DNA of 64,000 nucleotides from Bog-756 sp963829235 (GTDB lineage Bacteria > Actinomycetota > Acidimicrobiia > Acidimicrobiales > RAAP-2): NCBI GenBank assembly GCA_963829235.1, contig CAWHIF010000007.1, positions 1-64,000 on the forward strand, read 5' to 3'. The translations under genes were made by a program, and so were the position numbers. The notes below the pieces were generated by a model. It was not told the DNA's origin and did no database searches. It saw only the letters and a list, made by a program, of their open reading frames with translations. Positions 8,495-16,239 of this stretch are shown here, piece after piece (positions within the stretch are counted from its first letter, which is position 1; each line of letters opens with the position of its first letter).

Positions 8495-9724
8495 ATGCAA
8501 GCGTTGCTGTGGGGCGTCCAGTCCGACGGGTGGGAATCCCCCGACCCGACCAACCCGTTGCTCGAGGGACTGGCCCGGGTGCCGATGCGGCTCGTCGAAC
8601 AGGACACCCCCCGGCCCGTCCGCCCCGACTGGGCGGTGGCCAGAACCCGGTTGACCGGCATCTGTGGATCGGAGGCCAAGCAGGTCTTCGGCGAGTTCAC
8701 CGATTCGTACTCCGACAGCGCATTGTCCGGGCTCTTCTCGTACCCGATGGTGATGGGACACGAAGTTGTCGGCGAGGTGTGCGAGCTGGGTCCCGATGCA
8801 CGGGGATTGGAGATCGGCCAACGAGTCGTCCTCAACCCCTGGCTCTCATGCCTGCCGAGGGGCATCGACCCCCCGTGCCCGTCGTGTGCCGCCGGCGACC
8901 TGAGCATGTGCTGGCATTTCACCGACGGCCCGCTGGCCGCAGGCATCCACACCGGGACGTGCAAGGATGCGCCGGGCGGCTTCGCCGACTACTTTCCGGC
9001 CCACGACTCCATGCTGATCCCGGTGCCGGATGACATTCCGGACGAGGTGGCCGTCCTTGCCGATCCCTTCTCGGTCTCGCTCCACTCGGTCACCCGCCAT
9101 CCGCCGCCGCCGGGCGGACGGGCCATGGTCTACGGGGCGGGGGCCCTCGGCACCACGGCCATTGCCATCCTCCGCGCCCTCTACCCCGACGTGGCCGTGC
9201 TGGTGGTCGCCGGCCATCCGGCCCAGGCCGCCCTGGCTCGCAGCCTCGGGGCCGAGGTCGTCGACTCCGAGCCGGCGGAATCGGTCATCGAGCAGGGGGC
9301 GGCGTGGTCGGGCGGTGTGCTGCAACCGACGCCGATGGGAATGCCGATGGCCCACCCGGGCGGCATCGACGTGGTGTACGACACCGTCGGCACCAGCGAG
9401 ACCTCGGAGGTGGCCGTGCGGCTGCTCCGGACCCGTGGCACCCTGGTCAAGAGCGGCGTGAACCCGCCGGCACGGTGGGAGTGGTCGCCGCTGTACTTCA
9501 AGGAGATCTCCTGGGTGGGGTCCAATGCCTTCGGCACCGAGGAGGTGGGCGGTGTCCGTAAGCACGCCATGGCCCACTTCCTCCAGTTGGTGTCCGAGGG
9601 TCGGATCGACCTCTCCGGCATGCTCACCCACACCTACCGGCTTCCGGAATGGCGGGATGCGTTCGGCGCCCTGGCCACCCAGGACGAGTCGAACGCCATC
9701 AAGGTCGCCTTCGACTTCCGGTGA
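8495..9724 (+). CDS. Zinc-dependent alcohol dehydrogenase family protein (MDR)
   Basis: A 409-residue medium-chain dehydrogenase/reductase. The catalytic zinc region appears as TGICGSEAKQ followed by GHEVVGEV; a cysteine-rich stretch (CLPRGIDPPCPSCAAGDLSMC) replaces the usual compact structural-zinc lobe and is longer than normal. The Rossmann motif is GAGALGTTA. ATG 8495 is chosen over the upstream GTG because it sits just after a GGGGG ribosome site (8483-8487) and matches the family start. An insertion at about residues 270-290 (GVLQPTPMGMPMAHPG) is also unusual. NAD(P)-dependent oxidation of an alcohol is expected; the substrate is unknown. Confidence 0.88.
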   Translation: MQALLWGVQSDGWESPDPTNPLLEGLARVPMRLVEQDTPRPVRPDWAVARTRLTGICGSEAKQVFGEFTDSYSDSALSGLFSYPMVMGHEVVGEVCELGPDARGLEIGQRVVLNPWLSCLPRGIDPPCPSCAAGDLSMCWHFTDGPLAAGIHTGTCKDAPGGFADYFPAHDSMLIPVPDDIPDEVAVLADPFSVSLHSVTRHPPPPGGRAMVYGAGALGTTAIAILRALYPDVAVLVVAGHPAQAALARSLGAEVVDSEPAESVIEQGAAWSGGVLQPTPMGMPMAHPGGIDVVYDTVGTSETSEVAVRLLRTRGTLVKSGVNPPARWEWSPLYFKEISWVGSNAFGTEEVGGVRKHAMAHFLQLVSEGRIDLSGMLTHTYRLPEWRDAFGALATQDESNAIKVAFDFR

Positions 9725-9751
9725 CCGGTCGGCGCCCGGCACCGACCGGTC
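9723..9751. terminator. 10-bp-stem hairpin between convergent genes
   Basis: GACCGGTCGG (9723-9732) and its exact complement CCGACCGGTC (9742-9751) enclose a nine-base loop, starting inside the stop codon of the dehydrogenase. No U-tract follows. Position between convergent genes suggests a bidirectional terminator. Confidence 0.5.
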
Positions 9752-9778
9752 GAGGCGAGACGGATCGGGACGCGGCGC

Positions 9779-10240
9779 TCAGCCGGTCCGGACCTCGGTG
9801 ATGTGCTGGAGCTCGATCTGCAGGGGGATCAGGAAGCTGATGTAGGCGTTGGTCAAGGTGAAGTCCGACGTGGAGCCGTGGGTGGTCATCTGGTCCAGGT
9901 CGATGATGGTGACCCGGTCGTCCTTCTCCCGGTAGGCCTTGGCCCGGTCGAGAATGGCGGTCAGCTCGTCGACCGACGAGATCTCCAGACCGAAATGGTC
10001 GAGGTACGGAGCCCGGAGGAAGTCATCGGCGGCGGGAAGGAAGTAGAGGTACTGACGCATCTGCCCCGTGTAGACGATGAGGGGATTGCCCTTCTCGGTG
10101 CTGTTGTCGCCCTCCGTCCAACCGAACACCTCGCCGTAGAAATCGAGCAGTGCGGTACGCCCGGCGGCGTCGAGCACGCTGGCGTCGACGCTGATGGCCA
10201 CGTGGTTGATGATGGGCCGCACGTCTGGTCGGGTCGTCAT
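9779..10240 (-). CDS. VOC superfamily protein (glyoxalase/dioxygenase fold)
   Basis: A 153-residue vicinal-oxygen-chelate protein: it opens with INHVAISVDA and contains a YLDHFGLEISSVDELTAILDRA segment typical of the second beta-alpha-beta module. His in NHVAI and His in DHFGLE are candidate metal ligands; the last acidic ligand cannot be placed safely. The ATG overlaps the stop of the upstream dehydrogenase gene (ATGA), and GGAGG precedes it, so both are made from one mRNA. The role is presumably in degradation or detoxification of a small molecule together with that dehydrogenase. Confidence 0.85.
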   Translation of the reverse strand: MTTRPDVRPIINHVAISVDASVLDAAGRTALLDFYGEVFGWTEGDNSTEKGNPLIVYTGQMRQYLYFLPAADDFLRAPYLDHFGLEISSVDELTAILDRAKAYREKDDRVTIIDLDQMTTHGSTSDFTLTNAYISFLIPLQIELQHITEVRTG

Positions 10241-11256
10241 GACACCTCCGGGTTCACCAGTACCTTTGCCGCGATCTCACCCCGTGACAACCGCTGCATG
10301 GCATCCATCAGCCCGACGAGGGAGACGTCCTCGGCCTCGATGAGCCGATCGACCGGCAGGGCACCGCTGTCGAGCAGGTCGATGGCCGGCTGGAAGCCCT
10401 CGGCGCTGTAATTGAAGGCGCCCAGTGCCTCGAGCTCGAGGATGATCATCCGATTGTGGTTCACCGGTGTCGGCTCGGCTCCGGTTCCGACGAACACCAG
10501 GGTGCCGGCAGAATCCAACTGTCCGAGGGCGGCCTGGGCGGCATCGGCACGGCCCGAGCACTCGAAGGCCACGGCATAGGACCCCGACACCACGCCGCCG
10601 GGCGCCGGGTCGACCAGGCTCTCGGGACCGAGGGTACGCGTCGCTCCGACGGCGAGGGCCAGATGACGTCGCGCCGCAACCGGCTCGCTGACCGAGATGT
10701 CGGTCACCCCGCGGGCCCGCAGCACGGCCAGGATGATGAGGCCCACCGGGCCGCCCCCGGTGATCAGGACGCGGTCATCGGGCCGCACGTCGGCCAGCTC
10801 GACGGCATGGAGGGCGATCGCCGTCGGCTCGGCCAGCGCCGCCGCCCGCATGGTGAGCGAGTCCGGGATGCGCAGCGCGTTGGCCGCGGACACGGTCAGG
10901 TACTGGGCGAAGGCGCCCCGCATGTCGCGGATGTCGCCCTGCTGGCGGCGAAGGCAGACCGAGGGCCGGCCCCGCCGGCAGGGCCGGCACCGACCGCACC
11001 CCGGTGTCGGGTTGAAGACGACCCGCTCGCCGCCGGACCACCCCGGCCCGGTCCCTTCAGCCGACGCCACGATGCCCGACCATTCGTGACCGAGGATGGC
11101 ACCGGGCCTGGCGTAGCGGTCGAAGACGAGGTGGAGGTCCGAGCCGCAGATCCCACACTCGGACACCTCGACCAGCAGCTCGCCCGGCCCGGGGTCGGGC
11201 GTGGGCACCTCCTCCACGGCCACCCGGCCGTCACCCACGTACACGGCTGCCGTCAT
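10237..11256 (-). CDS. Zinc-binding alcohol dehydrogenase (butanediol/threonine dehydrogenase-like MDR)
   Basis: A 339-residue MDR enzyme with complete zinc sites: catalytic CGICGSDLHLVF and GHEWSG, and a structural four-cysteine lobe CGRCRPCRRGRPSVC. The nucleotide fold motif is GGGPVGL followed by the acidic DISVSEP strand end, suggesting NAD use. ATG at 11256 (protein MTAAVYVGDG) is chosen because the family starts with this strand and AAGGG lies upstream; the ATG at 11280 would add eight residues. First gene of a two-gene unit with the VOC protein. Oxidation of a polyol or hydroxy acid is likely, exact substrate unknown. Confidence 0.88.
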   Translation of the reverse strand: MTAAVYVGDGRVAVEEVPTPDPGPGELLVEVSECGICGSDLHLVFDRYARPGAILGHEWSGIVASAEGTGPGWSGGERVVFNPTPGCGRCRPCRRGRPSVCLRRQQGDIRDMRGAFAQYLTVSAANALRIPDSLTMRAAALAEPTAIALHAVELADVRPDDRVLITGGGPVGLIILAVLRARGVTDISVSEPVAARRHLALAVGATRTLGPESLVDPAPGGVVSGSYAVAFECSGRADAAQAALGQLDSAGTLVFVGTGAEPTPVNHNRMIILELEALGAFNYSAEGFQPAIDLLDSGALPVDRLIEAEDVSLVGLMDAMQRLSRGEIAAKVLVNPEVS

Positions 11257-11336
11257 CAGCCCTTTTGGCACGGCGGTCATGCTACGGCAACGCGTCGGCC
11301 ACCGTCATCGGGCCGTGGTCCGGTCCCCGCCGTCGC

Positions 11337-12218
11337 TCAACGGATGGCCAGGGCCAGGGCCAGCCCGATCGGAAGAAAGACCCATCCCCACTGGGCTGCG
11401 ACCATCACCACTCCCGACCGGTAGCCGTAGAGCACGGCCTGCTGGGGTGGGTTGAACGCCGGAGGGCCGAGCGCCGACAGCACGGCGATGACGGCCACGG
11501 CCGTGGATCCGGTGGCCGCGGCGACGATGACCAGGTAGGCGATACGCACGCCGCTGAGGAACAGCCATCGCCGGTACTCCGAGGAGGTCCGCGACACCGA
11601 GGCGTTGTGCGGGTGGAGCACGGAGCCCGCGTACAGGGCCGCGCCCACGAAAGCCAGGAGCGGTCCGGACACGGTCAGGATCCATGCCGATGCGGCGGGT
11701 GCCGGGCCGGTGGCGTGCAAGGCCAGGCCGAGGATGACGGCCAACACCATCGACTGGTCGAACCAGCCCGTCGAGCGACGTTGCCGGATGGGGGCGTCAC
11801 GGCGCATCAGATGGATGCAGAGGGCGTTGGGCACGGCGTAGACGGCGTTGGTCAGGGCGGCGATCGCCGTGCCCCCGGGACCCACCAGGGCCCCGGCGAC
11901 GGGGAGGACCCAGAAGGTGGCGTTCGGGAAGGCGGCCCACCCCTCCAGTTCGGCCAGCCCAGTGCTCCGTCGACCGCGGGCGAGATGGGCGACCCCGAGC
12001 AGCAGTCCACCCACACAGGCGATCAGGATCGGGGCCACGATCTGGTGGGGCGCGGTCAACCGCCAGGCCGAGAACAGCCCGAGCAGGGCCGCCGTCGCCA
12101 CCAGCTGGAAGCGGAGGTAGACGGGCCAGCCCCGCCGGAGCCGCGGACCGCTGTGGTGGACGGCCAGGCCCATCACTGCGCCCACCAGGTAGGCCCCGAA
12201 GGTGATCGCCAGGTTCAA
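11337..12218 (-). CDS. Multi-pass membrane transporter, AEC-like
   Basis: A 293-residue integral membrane protein with about nine or ten hydrophobic segments. The segment FPNATFWVLPVAGALVG in the middle, with an Asn and Pro-broken helix, and the overall length resemble auxin efflux carrier (AEC) or related BART-superfamily permeases, which export small organic anions. The start is TTG at 12218: a -10 like TAGGGT lies six bases upstream and no ATG or GTG fits. The gene stands alone and points away from the nucleotide cyclase across a 99-base divergent gap. The AEC assignment is tentative. Confidence 0.65.
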   Translation of the reverse strand: MNLAITFGAYLVGAVMGLAVHHSGPRLRRGWPVYLRFQLVATAALLGLFSAWRLTAPHQIVAPILIACVGGLLLGVAHLARGRRSTGLAELEGWAAFPNATFWVLPVAGALVGPGGTAIAALTNAVYAVPNALCIHLMRRDAPIRQRRSTGWFDQSMVLAVILGLALHATGPAPAASAWILTVSGPLLAFVGAALYAGSVLHPHNASVSRTSSEYRRWLFLSGVRIAYLVIVAAATGSTAVAVIAVLSALGPPAFNPPQQAVLYGYRSGVVMVAAQWGWVFLPIGLALALAIR

Positions 12219-12224
12219 GCGCCG

Positions 12225-12230
12225 ACCCTA
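12225..12230 (-). promoter_or_regulatory. -10 element TAGGGT for the AEC-like gene
   Basis: TAGGGT ends six bases before the TTG start at 12218, which supports TTG initiation on a leaderless mRNA. Confidence 0.45.
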
Positions 12231-12305
12231 ACCCAGCCACCGACAGGACCGGGACGCTCGGCGACCACGACCCGAGGGCACCCGTCGCCCGGCCGGGGTT
12301 CCCGG

Positions 12306-12311
12306 TAGCGT
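12306..12311 (+). promoter_or_regulatory. -10 element TAGCGT for the cyclase gene
   Basis: TAGCGT ends six bases before GTG 12318, mirrored by the minus-strand element at 12225-12230, making this a back-to-back leaderless promoter pair. Confidence 0.45.
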
Positions 12312-12317
12312 CTGGGC

Positions 12318-13412
12318 GTGGCTGAAAATGACGCCAACCGGAGCATCGACGACCTCCTCCATTCGCTGGGCGCCACCGACGAGCAGATCGACGTCGCCCG
12401 GCGCGAATGCCATTTCGTCGGGTTGGCCGCCGACCTGGTGTTGTCCAAGGGCGCGGTCCTGACCGCCGGCGAGCTGGCCGTCCGGGCCGGGGTGCCGGTC
12501 GAGGTGGTCCTGTCACTGTGGCGAACCCTGGGCGTCGTCGTGCCCGATGAGCACCGCCCGATGTTCTCTGACCGGGATGCCGACTTCACCTCGTTCATCC
12601 TGCAGACCAACCCTGTCGGGTCGCACGGGGACGAGCTCCTGAGGGTGCTCGGCAGCTCGCTCACCCGGGTGGCCGAAGCCGCTGTCGCCGTCTACGTGCA
12701 GACGGTCGAGCCGGAGATGGACCTGCCGGAGGTCGACATCGCGGTGTGGGCCAAGGACATGGCCGACGTGACCGGCGCGGCCCTGCGCCTCGGCGATTCG
12801 ATGGGCACCATCTTCTCGCACCACATGCGGGACGCCATCCTCCGCCAACGAGCCGCCCAGACCGGGGTGACCGACAGGTCCCTGCACCGGCTGGCGGTGG
12901 GCTTCATCGACCTCGTCGGCTTCACTCCCCTCTCCCTGCGCACCTCGCCGGCCAAGCTGCTCGGACTGATCAGCCAGTTCGAGGCCAAGGCGTTCGACGT
13001 GGCCTCCGGTCACAGCGGCCGGATCGTCAAGCACATCGGTGACGAAGTGATGTTCGTCGCCCTCGATGCCGATGCCGGATGCGCCATCGCCCGCGACATC
13101 ACCGCCGCCTATTCGGAAGGTATCGAGCCACGCGGCGGGGTGGCCTACGGCGATGTGATCACCCGGCACGGGGACTACTACGGCACGGTGGTCAACCTGG
13201 CCTCCCGTCTGGCCGAGCTGGCGGTGCCCGGTGAGGTTCTGGTCAACGGGGCGGTGGCCACGTCGTCCACCGGCCGGTTCGCCTTCCGGCCCGCGGGACG
13301 GCGACTCCTCAAGGGCTTCGACGAGCCCATCGAAGTCTTCTCCCTCGACATGGCGCCGGCAGCCCCGCCCGCCCCCGCAGTCCCTGCAGACCGATCCGCC
13401 CCTCCGGGTTGA
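12318..13412 (+). CDS. Class III adenylate/guanylate cyclase with N-terminal regulatory domain
   Basis: A 364-residue cytoplasmic protein. Residues 1-180 are helical and resemble the adenylate cyclase regulatory domain seen in mycobacterial Rv1264-like enzymes. The cyclase homology domain follows: metal-binding Asp198 in FIDLVGFT and Asp242 in GDEVMF, a substrate-specifying Lys239 in KHIGD, and transition-state Asn293 and Arg297 in VNLASR. All key residues are present, so an active enzyme making cAMP (or cGMP) from NTP is expected as a homodimer. GTG 12318 has a -10 element six bases upstream. The stop overlaps the TTG start of a sulfotransferase. Confidence 0.9.
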   Translation: MAENDANRSIDDLLHSLGATDEQIDVARRECHFVGLAADLVLSKGAVLTAGELAVRAGVPVEVVLSLWRTLGVVVPDEHRPMFSDRDADFTSFILQTNPVGSHGDELLRVLGSSLTRVAEAAVAVYVQTVEPEMDLPEVDIAVWAKDMADVTGAALRLGDSMGTIFSHHMRDAILRQRAAQTGVTDRSLHRLAVGFIDLVGFTPLSLRTSPAKLLGLISQFEAKAFDVASGHSGRIVKHIGDEVMFVALDADAGCAIARDITAAYSEGIEPRGGVAYGDVITRHGDYYGTVVNLASRLAELAVPGEVLVNGAVATSSTGRFAFRPAGRRLLKGFDEPIEVFSLDMAPAAPPAPAVPADRSAPPG

Positions 13413-14311
13413 CGCCGCCCGTCCGCTACCGCTCTGCTGACGAGGACAGCGGCCGTTGGCTCGGCTTTCCCTACCGGCAGGGCGACATCGTCATCAGCAC
13501 GCGCTCCAAGAGCGGGACCACCTGGGTCCAGATGATCTGCGCCCTGCTCGTCTTCCAGACCCCCGAGCTGCCGGACACGCTGGTCGCTCTGTCACCCTGG
13601 CTCGACTGGCTCGGCGCCCCCCGGAGCGAGGTGTACGCCCAACTCTCGGCCCAGCGGCACCGGAGGTTCATCAAGAGCCATACCCCGCTCGACGGGATAC
13701 CCCTCGACCCACGATGCACCTACATCGTCACGGCGAGGCATCCGCTCGACAGTGCGGTGTCGCTCTACCACCAGGGGGAGAACCTCGACCGCTCCCGCAT
13801 CCGACAGCTCCTCGGCCGTCCCGGTCCCGAAGCACCGCTCCCCGTTCGGCCACCGCTGCACGAATGGCTCGTGGCGTGGATCGACCAGGATGCCGACCCG
13901 CGGGATCAGCTGGATTCGTTGCCCGGCGTGATGTCGCACCTCACCGATGCCTGGTGCCGCCGGGACGATCCCAACATCGTGCTGGTCCACTTCGACGACC
14001 TGTGCGCCGACCTCGGCGGTGAGATGCGCCGACTGGCGCATCTGCTCGGGATCACCGTGCCCGAGGACCGCTGGGCGGAGCTCATCGGAGCGGCGACGTT
14101 CGAGGCCATGCGGGCTGACGCCGGTCGGATCGCACCAGATCCGTCCGGAATCTTGAAGGACAGCGCCGCCTTCTTCCGGCGGGGAGGCTCGGGAGCGGGC
14201 GTCGACCAGCTCACCGACGACGAGGTCGAGCGCTACCGGGTGCGGGTGGCCGAGCTGGCCCCGGCCGATCTGTTGGAGTGGCTGCACCGCGGCGCCTCCA
14301 GCCGACCGTGA
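13409..14311 (+). CDS. Sulfotransferase domain-containing protein
   Basis: A 300-residue cytosolic-type (Sulfotransfer_1) enzyme. The PAPS 5'-phosphosulfate loop is STRSKSGTTWVQM near residues 31-43, the catalytic-type His lies in KSHTPLDG, and the 3'-phosphate site is RHPLDSAVSLYHQ. A DSAAFFRRGG segment near the C-terminus resembles the conserved RKGxxGDW region. It starts at TTG 13409, overlapping the cyclase stop (TTGA), so it depends on cyclase translation. It is shorter than, and not closely similar to, the sulfotransferase at 6725. The acceptor is unknown. Confidence 0.9.
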   Translation: MTPPVRYRSADEDSGRWLGFPYRQGDIVISTRSKSGTTWVQMICALLVFQTPELPDTLVALSPWLDWLGAPRSEVYAQLSAQRHRRFIKSHTPLDGIPLDPRCTYIVTARHPLDSAVSLYHQGENLDRSRIRQLLGRPGPEAPLPVRPPLHEWLVAWIDQDADPRDQLDSLPGVMSHLTDAWCRRDDPNIVLVHFDDLCADLGGEMRRLAHLLGITVPEDRWAELIGAATFEAMRADAGRIAPDPSGILKDSAAFFRRGGSGAGVDQLTDDEVERYRVRVAELAPADLLEWLHRGASSRP

Positions 14312-14316
14312 GCACA

Positions 14317-14338
14317 CCCGGCGCGACGCGACGCCGGG
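14317..14338. terminator. GC hairpin between convergent sulfotransferase and recD
   Basis: CCCGGCG (14317-14323) pairs with CGCCGGG (14332-14338) around an eight-base loop; no U-tract. It lies in the 59-base gap between two convergent genes. Confidence 0.35.
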
Positions 14339-14370
14339 AGGACTCGACCGGCCAACGGGTGCCCCGCTCA

Positions 14371-16239
14371 TCAGGGCCAGAGACGCGTCCCGAGTCCTGA
14401 GGCCCTCGCCACCGGCCGGTCGACGGCGGAACGGATCGACGACTCGCTCCCGATGATCGTCAGCTGATCCCTGGCCCTGGTCACCGCGGTGTAGAGCAGT
14501 TCGCGGGTGAGAATCGGGGACCCGGCCGCCGGCAACGACACGACCGCATGGGGGAACTCGGAACCCTGGCTCTTGTGGATGGTCATCGCCCACCAGCTCT
14601 CGACACGGTCGAGCCTCGAGGGAGCCAGCATGCGCACGCCGCCTTCGGACATCAGGGCAACCTCCATCCCGCCATCGCGGCTGACCACGACCCCGACATC
14701 GCCGTTGGCCACCCGGTTGACCTGGTCATTTCCCGTCACGATGACCGGCCGGCCGACGTACCACCGCCGGGCCCGCCTCAATTGCGGCAGCCGGGCACCG
14801 ACATCGGCTTCGATCCGGTCATCCCAGTCGTACAGTCCGAGCGGCCCGTGCCTGGTGGCGGCCAGGAGCTTGATCCGTCCGGCCGCGACCAGAGCCTCGT
14901 CCACCTCGCCGCGGAGGGCCTTCGTGGCCAGGTCGACACCGGCCTCGACCAGCTCGCTGCGGATCCGGCCCACACCGGCGCCGTCGGTGTCGAGCACCCA
15001 TCGGACGTCGGGATGCCCGGCGCCGAGGATGTCCATGGCGGCATCGCCATCCCCCAGGCGGATCGATTCGGCCAGGGCCGCGATACCCGACTCGGCACCG
15101 AAGCGGTGCATCCGCCGGAGAACGGTCACCCGCCCGGCCAGTACCGACTCCTCGTGCCCGTCGGTGGCATCCGGCTCCCCCGCCGGGCCGACCAGGTCCC
15201 CGAGGACCGTTCCCGCCTCGATGCTGGCCAGCTGGTAGGGGTCGCCCACCAGCACCACCGCGGCCTCGGGCCGCAACCCGTCGAGCAGCCGGGCCATGAG
15301 CGGGAGCGACACCATCGAGGTCTCGTCGACGACCGCCAGATGGCACGGCAGCGGGTTCTGGCGGTTGTGGGTGAACCTCGGGCCCGGGAGCCACCCGAGG
15401 AGCCGGTGGATGGTGGTGGCGTCGGTGGCGGCCAGGGTACGGGCCACCCCCTCGCTCACCGCGCCCGCGCCGACCAGGCCGGAGACCTCGCCCCGCACGG
15501 CGTCCCGCATCCGTTGGGCCGCCTTGCCGGTCGGAGCCGCGAGCACGACGTCGAGGGCGCGGCCCTCGGCCTCCGCCAGCCGGTGGGCGACGGCCAGGAG
15601 TCGGGCCACGGTGTGGGTCTTTCCGGTGCCGGGGCCTCCGGCGATGATCGACACCCCCGAGGTCATGGCCCGGCGGACGGCAGTCCGCTGCAGGTCGGGT
15701 GCACCGGCCCCGGCCGGACCGAACAGATCGTCGAGGGCCGCCTCGAGGGCTTGGTCGTCCGTCCCGCGGTCTCCCGCCGAGCCGGCCCGGGCCCGGTAGG
15801 TCAGGTCGGCGGCGACAGCCCGCTCGTCATGCCAGTAGCGCTGGAGGTAGAGGCGGTCACCATCCCACACCAGTGGGCGGACCCGGTCGAGGGGCAGGGC
15901 GAGTGGATCCTGTACCAGCGGAGAACCTTTGAGCGCCCGCACCCAACGGGCCAACCGGGGCCACGGGAGCTCGCCGAAGGCCCGGGCCGATCCGTCCATG
16001 TCGACGACCTGCTCCGCCAGGCGGGACAGGTCGACGCACACATGCCCGAAGTGCGGTGCCCGCGCCGCGATCGCCAGGGCCAGGACGACCTCGTCAGCCA
16101 CGTCGGGCTGGAGCCGGACCATGGTGGCGGCCAGGTGCACCTCGAAAGGCCCGAACACACCGGCATCGACGAATGGCGCGAGAACGGCCACCCCGTCCGG
16201 GACGACCGGCTGCCTCACGACCGCGGCCGACGGACTCAC
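14371..16239 (-). CDS. recD: Exodeoxyribonuclease V subunit alpha (RecD)
   Basis: A 622-residue SF1B helicase, the 5'-3' motor of RecBCD. Walker A GGPGTGKTHT is at residues 201-210, followed by VLAAPTGKAAQRM (motif Ia), VVDETSMV (Walker B), VLVGDPYQLASIE (motif III) and near the C-terminus TIHKSQGSEF and YTAVTRARDQL. GTG 16239 overlaps the recB stop (GTGA), so the start is set by coupling. Length and motif order are normal for actinobacterial RecD. It completes the recC-recB-recD operon. Confidence 0.95.
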   Translation of the reverse strand: MSPSAAVVRQPVVPDGVAVLAPFVDAGVFGPFEVHLAATMVRLQPDVADEVVLALAIAARAPHFGHVCVDLSRLAEQVVDMDGSARAFGELPWPRLARWVRALKGSPLVQDPLALPLDRVRPLVWDGDRLYLQRYWHDERAVAADLTYRARAGSAGDRGTDDQALEAALDDLFGPAGAGAPDLQRTAVRRAMTSGVSIIAGGPGTGKTHTVARLLAVAHRLAEAEGRALDVVLAAPTGKAAQRMRDAVRGEVSGLVGAGAVSEGVARTLAATDATTIHRLLGWLPGPRFTHNRQNPLPCHLAVVDETSMVSLPLMARLLDGLRPEAAVVLVGDPYQLASIEAGTVLGDLVGPAGEPDATDGHEESVLAGRVTVLRRMHRFGAESGIAALAESIRLGDGDAAMDILGAGHPDVRWVLDTDGAGVGRIRSELVEAGVDLATKALRGEVDEALVAAGRIKLLAATRHGPLGLYDWDDRIEADVGARLPQLRRARRWYVGRPVIVTGNDQVNRVANGDVGVVVSRDGGMEVALMSEGGVRMLAPSRLDRVESWWAMTIHKSQGSEFPHAVVSLPAAGSPILTRELLYTAVTRARDQLTIIGSESSIRSAVDRPVARASGLGTRLWP

